DNA from: Xanthomonas sp. Leaf131
GTDB lineage: Bacteria; Pseudomonadota; Gammaproteobacteria; Xanthomonadales; Xanthomonadaceae
DNA length: 64,000 nt
NCBI RefSeq assembly: GCF_001423495.1
Contig: NZ_LMOG01000020.1
Coordinates: 186,001-250,000 of the forward strand
Direction: 5' to 3'
In this document: piece by piece, positions 59,650 to 64,000 of the stretch
How positions within the stretch are numbered: the stretch's first letter is position 1
How the letters are laid out: the number at the start of each line of letters is the position of its first letter
Translations under genes and position numbers: made by a program
Notes under the pieces: generated by a model
Database searches by the model: none
What the model was told of the DNA's origin: nothing
Seen by the model: the letters and a program-made list of their open reading frames with translations, nothing else

Positions 59650-60417
59650 TTACAGAGTGGTCGACGCCAGCCCGCCATCGACAGGCAAAGTGATGCCGTT
59701 GATCCAGCGCGCGGCATCGGATGCGAGAAACACGATGGCCTCGGCCACCTCATCGGCATACGCCGGGCGCGTCATGCGCTTGGCATCTTCCTTGACGCGC
59801 GCTTCGCCGAGCATGGCGGCAAAGTCGCCAAGGATGGGCGTAAAGACCGGCCCGGGCGAGACATTGTTGACGCGCACGCCGTGCTCGGCAAACCACGGCC
59901 GCGATTGCAGCAGGGTCCACACGATCAGCGCTTCCTTGAAGTACTGGTAACAGGTGTCGTGTGCCACCGGATGGTCGGCCAACCACGCACTGCCGGACGC
60001 AAAGCTGTCGGTGGCGGCCAGTTGCTTGTGCAGGTCCAACCGCTGCGGCCATTCGGCACCCAGGATCGAGGCCACGTTGATGATGGCGCCGCCCGCCACG
60101 ATACGCGGCAGCAGCGCCTGGCTGAGATGGCGCAAGCCCAGATAGTTGACGCGTGCCACCACATCCAATGGTGCGGTGCCGGGCACACCGGCCACATTGG
60201 CCAGCGCGTCGATGCGCTCCGGCAAGGCCTGCACCAACGCATCGATGGAGGCCGGATCGCCGAGATCGGCCTGATGGAAGCCATGCAGCGTCATCTGCAC
60301 CGGTGTGCGATCGATGCCGATCACCGTGGCGCCATGAAAGCGCGCCAGCCGCGCCACTTCTGCACCGATACCCGATGCCACACCGGTGACCACGATCGTC
60401 TTGTTCTGCAAACTCAT
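59650..60417 (-). CDS. SDR oxidoreductase, probable coniferyl alcohol dehydrogenase
   Basis: 255 residues. Cofactor motif TGVASGIGAEVARL at 11-24, NVAGVPG, NVASILGAEW with the catalytic Ser, and YQYFKEALI with Tyr and Lys. The YxxxK context and long active-site insertion (about 120-150) match the 3-alpha-hydroxysteroid / coniferyl alcohol dehydrogenase (CalA) group. It probably oxidises an aromatic allyl or benzyl alcohol to the aldehyde used by the downstream aldehyde dehydrogenase. Substrate is inferred from family and operon. Confidence 0.82.
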   Translation of the reverse strand: MSLQNKTIVVTGVASGIGAEVARLARFHGATVIGIDRTPVQMTLHGFHQADLGDPASIDALVQALPERIDALANVAGVPGTAPLDVVARVNYLGLRHLSQALLPRIVAGGAIINVASILGAEWPQRLDLHKQLAATDSFASGSAWLADHPVAHDTCYQYFKEALIVWTLLQSRPWFAEHGVRVNNVSPGPVFTPILGDFAAMLGEARVKEDAKRMTRPAYADEVAEAIVFLASDAARWINGITLPVDGGLASTTL

Positions 60418-60453
60418 TGCTGCTCTCCGAAGGAGCCGGTCGTTGTGCCGGCG

Positions 60454-61473
60454 CTAGAACACATGGACGTACTGCAGGTTGACGTTGTTGCCGGAGGCGG
60501 CGTTCTTGACCTCCACCGGCAGATAGAGATTGGCAAACAGCATGTTGTTGGCATCCATCCGCCACACGCCGCCGGGGCCTGCGTAGAACACGCTCTGGCG
60601 GCTGTCGGCCACGCGCTGGCCATTGGTGCGGTTGTCGCGGAACTGGGTGAGGTAATAGGCGTTCACGCCCAGGCGCACATCCGGGACCACTTCCCATGAC
60701 GTGGCGAAATTGATCCAGCCGGCATCGCCGGCCTGGCCGTTACGGAAGTCGAAGCCTGGCGGCAGATTGGGACGCCGCTCGCTGCGGAAATTGTAGATGT
60801 AGTTGATGCGTGCGCTGACTTCCCAAGTGGGCGTCGGGAACACGGTGAACGCATACTGCGGCACCAACGACCAATAGCCTGCGCTCTGATTGAGATCGCG
60901 ATCGCGGTCGAATTTTCCGATCGGCGCGATGGCGTCGATCTCGAAGCGCTGCGAGAACACCGGCCGGCCATCGCGGATCACCGGCATCATCTGCAGGTAG
61001 GGTCCGAAGGTCAGGTCGCCCACACCGGCGCCGTTATCGCGCAACGTGGCGATGCTGTTGCGCCCGAACGACGCATCCAGATTGATCAGCGGCAGCAGCG
61101 TATTGATACCCAGTGCGCCACCGAACAGCTTGTAGGGCGTGACATAGGCGACCTGGGTCAGCAGCAGGGTGGAATCGATGCGCGGGTGATCGAACACCGG
61201 CACATCGTTACCGCGAGAGTCCTTGATCGCGTCCAGCGAACTCTGACGCAGATAGGTGATCACTGCCCAGCCCGGCGTGGTGCGGGTGAAACCATCCAGA
61301 TAGCTGGTGCCGCCGGTATTGATGCCGTTGGTCAGCGCCGCACTCTGCGGCACGCTTTGCGCAAGCGCCGAGCCGGCTGCAAGCAGCGACAACATCGCGA
61401 GCGGGGCGCGACGCAGCACCGACACAGGGGAACACAGGGCAGACAGGACCGATAGATAGCTCACTGCGAACAT
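60454..61473 (-). CDS. Outer-membrane SphA/MetA-type channel protein for aromatics
   Basis: 339 residues from ATG 61473 (MFAVSYLSVL). Signal region to about residue 38 (AAGSALAQ). The mature part is a beta-barrel of the phenol-degradation MetA-like family (COG4313): YVTPYKLFGGALGINTLLPL, GVGDLTFGPYLQ, and the last strand LQYVHVF ending in Phe (in pieces). These porins are found in aromatic catabolic operons and likely import the substrate. 36 bases before the SDR gene, 137 bases after marR. Confidence 0.82.
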   Translation of the reverse strand: MFAVSYLSVLSALCSPVSVLRRAPLAMLSLLAAGSALAQSVPQSAALTNGINTGGTSYLDGFTRTTPGWAVITYLRQSSLDAIKDSRGNDVPVFDHPRIDSTLLLTQVAYVTPYKLFGGALGINTLLPLINLDASFGRNSIATLRDNGAGVGDLTFGPYLQMMPVIRDGRPVFSQRFEIDAIAPIGKFDRDRDLNQSAGYWSLVPQYAFTVFPTPTWEVSARINYIYNFRSERRPNLPPGFDFRNGQAGDAGWINFATSWEVVPDVRLGVNAYYLTQFRDNRTNGQRVADSRQSVFYAGPGGVWRMDANNMLFANLYLPVEVKNAASGNNVNLQYVHVF

Positions 61474-61610
61474 CTCCAACGTTGGGAGGGAACAGCGGTC
61501 AGTGCGGCGTGGCAACGATCAGGCAGGGGCGATCGGCGCGCCGACGACGGCGCGTGCAAGGGGTGGGATCACAGGGGAATCCGGCCGTGCGACTGCGCGG
61601 CCGCCACGGC

Positions 61611-62087
61611 TCACTCGATGTCGAGGCGATCCAGACGATCGAGCGCGCGCAAGAGCGGTGCCTCGCTGCTGCCGAGCACCGCGCTGAGTTGCTGTTCCAT
61701 GCGCAGCACCTCGGCTTCGGCGTCGGTCAGCAAGGCCACACCGGCAGCGGTCAGCGACAGATGCTGCATGCGCCGGTCCTGACGTCCACGCACCTGCCGC
61801 AGCAGGCGACGCTTGACCAACCGCGCCACCACGATCGCCAGGTTGGGCGGCGACACGTGCAGCACATCGCCGATCTGGCGCTGGTTGATGCCCGGGTTGC
61901 CGTCCACCAGCATCAGTAACGAGAAATCCACCGGCTTGAGATCGAACGCGGCCACGCAGTCCTGGAACATCCTTCGCACCAGCAGTTCGGTGCGAGTGAT
62001 GCGGTAGCCCAGCAACCGCAGCAGGCGCGCCTGGTCCACCGTGGTGACGGCATCGGGCAGCGGTGCGGCATTGGCAGTGACGGACAT
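61611..62087 (-). CDS. MarR family transcriptional regulator
   Basis: 158 residues from ATG 62087 (MSVTANAAPL). Winged HTH: INQRQIGDVLHVSPPNLAIVVARLVKRRLL (about 62-91, in part) with the wing QVRGRQDRRMQHLSLT. First gene of the group with the porin, SDR and aldehyde dehydrogenase. MarR proteins in such loci (for example FerR/CouR types) are repressors released by hydroxycinnamate or CoA-thioester ligands. A perfect palindrome lies about 290 bases upstream (62377-62395). The inducer is unknown. Confidence 0.86.
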   Translation of the reverse strand: MSVTANAAPLPDAVTTVDQARLLRLLGYRITRTELLVRRMFQDCVAAFDLKPVDFSLLMLVDGNPGINQRQIGDVLHVSPPNLAIVVARLVKRRLLRQVRGRQDRRMQHLSLTAAGVALLTDAEAEVLRMEQQLSAVLGSSEAPLLRALDRLDRLDIE

Positions 62088-62376
62088 AACGGCTCTCGCA
62101 ACGATGGCAGCGGGCGGACCGGTGCGCGCAACACTCCCCGCCCGCAACGCCGATCCGCGGCGTGAGCTGCATTGTAGACGTGGCCGGGCGTGCCGAGGCG
62201 GGCGTGTGCGTTGCCGATGCTGCCCGTTGCTGCATGCGAGCTCGCGCAACCGACCCGCGGCCGTCCAGCGCCAGCGCATGGCAACTGCGTGCGGCAGCTA
62301 CGACAGATGGGGAACGACGGTGATCCAGGCACGGCTGGGACATGAGATCCGGGGCGGCATTGATTGCGTTCCAGAA

Positions 62377-62395
62377 TAGTTATTGATCATAACTA
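62377..62395. promoter_or_regulatory. Palindromic operator candidate upstream of marR
   Basis: TAGTTAT-TGATC-ATAACTA is a perfect 7-bp inverted repeat with a 5-base centre, of the size MarR dimers bind. It stands in the 513-base gap 62088-62600 between marR and the end of the HD-GYP gene, which otherwise shows no gene. Confidence 0.5.
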
Positions 62396-62600
62396 CATTG
62401 CCAAGCTGCAGCGCAGCATGGTCGCGCTCGCCAGCGCGTTCACGTGGGGCTGCCGAGAGGGTTTCGGTATCGGCATGCCGGGTAAACGAACTGGCTGCCT
62501 GCCGTGTTTGCCCGCACGCCACGCCACACACCCACGGCGGTTGTGGCGTTGCACAAGGCAACGCGACGCGGGCGGAGCGCGCGGCGCTAGACGCAGCGGC

Positions 62601-63854
62601 TTAGGGCAGCCACAACTTCTCGAGATCGCGGAAGCCCCAGTCAGTGGGGCTTTCCATCTGCACGATGCGGTCCTGGCAGTCCGGCCGCGACAGATCGATG
62701 TCCTGCACCAACACATGGCTGCGCAGCTTGGCCGAATAGAACACACGCACCTTGGGCTTGAGCAGCGCATCGGGCGTCTGCTCGATCACCACCGCCAGTT
62801 TCTGCGACTCCAGCCGCACCAGCGAGCCGACTGGATAAATCCCCAGCCGCCGCACGAACGCCTGGAACACCACCGGGTCGAAATGCCCTTGCCACGATGC
62901 CATGCGCTTGAGCGATTCGGCCGGATCCCAGGCCCGTTTATACGGGCGATCCGAACTGATCGCGTCGTACACATCGCACACCGCACCCATCCGCGACATC
63001 AACGAAATCGTGTCGCCCGCCAGCTGATTCGGATAACCGGTACCGTCCATCTTCTCGTGATGATGCAGCGCGATCTCCAGCACCACCGCGTTCTGCACAC
63101 CGCCGGCCATCAGCAGGCGATGCCCATCCAGCGGATGCTGGCGCATGACCTCCATTTCCTCGTCGGTGAGCTTGCCGGGCTTGTTGAGAATGTCCAGCGG
63201 CGTCACCGCCTTGCCCATGTCGTGCAGCAGGCCGCCCATTGCCGCTTCCACCACCTGCGCCTCGGGCAAGCCGAGCTGACGCGCCAGCCCGCTCATCAGG
63301 CCGGCCACGGCCATCGAATGCAGATAGGTGTAGTCATCGGCGGTCTTCAGACGCGCCACGCTGATCAAGGCCTGCGGATGCCGCAGCACCGAATCGTTGA
63401 TGGCCTGCACCAGCGGCATCGCCGCCTCGGTGTCGACGGTGCGACCCAGCCGCACGTCGCGAAACATCGCCTCGACCATGTCGCGGCCGTCTTCGAAGAT
63501 CTTGCGTGCACGCACCACTTCGGACTCGATGCCGACCTGTGCGGTGACGCTATTGGTGCGTGCAGTCCGCGCCTTGGCGGCAGGCTCCGGCGGCTCCGGG
63601 GGCGGCTCCGGGGCGGTCGGCTCCACCGGCTCCACCGACTCGGCCTGGGCGGCGGCAGGCGGCGCCGCCTCCAGATCCAACCCACGCGCGGTGTCGATCA
63701 CCAACTGCTCGATGCGGCTGCCATGGATCTTGTCCACATCGTCGGAGTCGACCAGGAACGAGGTCTTCCAGAACGGGTGGTGCACCCACGCGCCCAGCAG
63801 CTTGTAGACATACATGCCGGGGCGGAGTTGATCTGAGTCGATGGTTCTGAGCAT
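62601..63854 (-). CDS. HD-GYP domain cyclic-di-GMP phosphodiesterase with DUF3391
   Basis: 417 residues. N-terminal DUF3391 (about 1-125: DSDQLRPGMYVYKLLGAWVHHPFW in part), a Pro/Glu/Ala-rich linker (about 64-95), and an HD-GYP domain (about 175-345). Metal and signature residues: HDMGKAVTPLDIL, HHHEKMDGTGYP with GYP complete, and RMGAVCDVYDAISSDRPY. HD-GYP enzymes degrade cyclic-di-GMP; Xanthomonas uses several to control virulence and motility. Likely active, as all motifs are intact. Its transcript converges on nothing; marR lies downstream on the same strand. Confidence 0.93.
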   Translation of the reverse strand: MLRTIDSDQLRPGMYVYKLLGAWVHHPFWKTSFLVDSDDVDKIHGSRIEQLVIDTARGLDLEAAPPAAAQAESVEPVEPTAPEPPPEPPEPAAKARTARTNSVTAQVGIESEVVRARKIFEDGRDMVEAMFRDVRLGRTVDTEAAMPLVQAINDSVLRHPQALISVARLKTADDYTYLHSMAVAGLMSGLARQLGLPEAQVVEAAMGGLLHDMGKAVTPLDILNKPGKLTDEEMEVMRQHPLDGHRLLMAGGVQNAVVLEIALHHHEKMDGTGYPNQLAGDTISLMSRMGAVCDVYDAISSDRPYKRAWDPAESLKRMASWQGHFDPVVFQAFVRRLGIYPVGSLVRLESQKLAVVIEQTPDALLKPKVRVFYSAKLRSHVLVQDIDLSRPDCQDRIVQMESPTDWGFRDLEKLWLP

Positions 63855-64000
63855 GCCGGCGCTGGTCTGCTTGAAGTCCGCGAGAAGCCCACCACAGCGT
63901 GTTGGGTCAGACGGGTTATCGGCACTGAGGTGGAATTCTTTGGCCCGTTGGGCTCGCCAGTCAGTTGCGCGCCATGCGGCCTGAGCAGTTCAGCAACTGG
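63855..64000. other. End of window, no gene recognised
   Basis: The last 146 bases lie upstream of the HD-GYP gene and should include its promoter. No coding signal, repeat or RNA was seen. Confidence 0.5.

Noticed and set aside
62364-63836. 490-codon open frame opposite the HD-GYP gene
   Set aside because: The minus strand carries complete DUF3391 and HD-GYP motifs; the opposite frame is His/Arg/Gln-rich noise.

Overview
The window looks like chromosomal DNA of a Xanthomonas species (Gammaproteobacteria). The grounds are high GC with strong third-position GC bias, a bioB-bioF-bioH-SDR-bioC cluster, adjacent pca, van, pob and glp gene sets, an S53 (sedolisin) protease, a perfect CRP/Clp-type palindrome, and a Xanthomonas-like palindromic repeat built around a GGCGGCATGGATGCCGCC core. 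The species cannot be fixed from the sequence alone.

Layout. 1-3.5 kb: a palindromic repeat, a large MscS-type channel and an HPF/RaiA-like ribosome-associated protein. 3.5-9.7 kb: an accessory island of lower GC. It holds one promoter and four co-directional genes: a ferritin-like protein with a ten-cysteine tail, a DUF692 multinuclear iron oxidase (MNIO), its DUF2063 partner, and a PsiD-like phosphatidylserine-decarboxylase-family enzyme. A frameshifted radC remnant closes the island. This is the strongest candidate for an undescribed system. 9.7-18 kb: more accessory metabolism (an orphan molybdopterin subunit, a glutathione transferase, an SDR, a quinone-oxidoreductase-like MDR with divergent LysR, a secreted sedolisin). 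18-34 kb: core genes, with tRNA-Arg(CCG), ubiA, comF, the biotin genes, an LpxO-like hydroxylase, a dehydratase/YdcF pair, mnmG and a candidate small RNA.

34-63.9 kb is mostly aromatic and glycerol catabolism. The eight pca genes (I, J, F, H, G, B, D, C, minus strand) encode the protocatechuate branch of the beta-ketoadipate pathway, with a PcaR-like IclR regulator nearby. vanA-vanR-vanB (vanillate demethylase) diverge from pcaI. glpR, glpD, glpF and glpK follow, with a 29-codon leader ORF coupled to glpF. pobA with a divergent AraC activator supplies protocatechuate from 4-hydroxybenzoate. A marR-porin-SDR-aldehyde dehydrogenase group probably takes up and oxidises lignin-type alcohols and aldehydes to vanillate-type acids. 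Together these form a funnel from plant phenolics to succinyl-CoA and acetyl-CoA, which suits a plant-associated bacterium. An HD-GYP phosphodiesterase gene ends the window.

Repeats of one palindromic family occur at 70-176, 33145-33240 (degenerate), 57460-57652 and 57805-57993. The last two are tandem duplications in opposite orientation.
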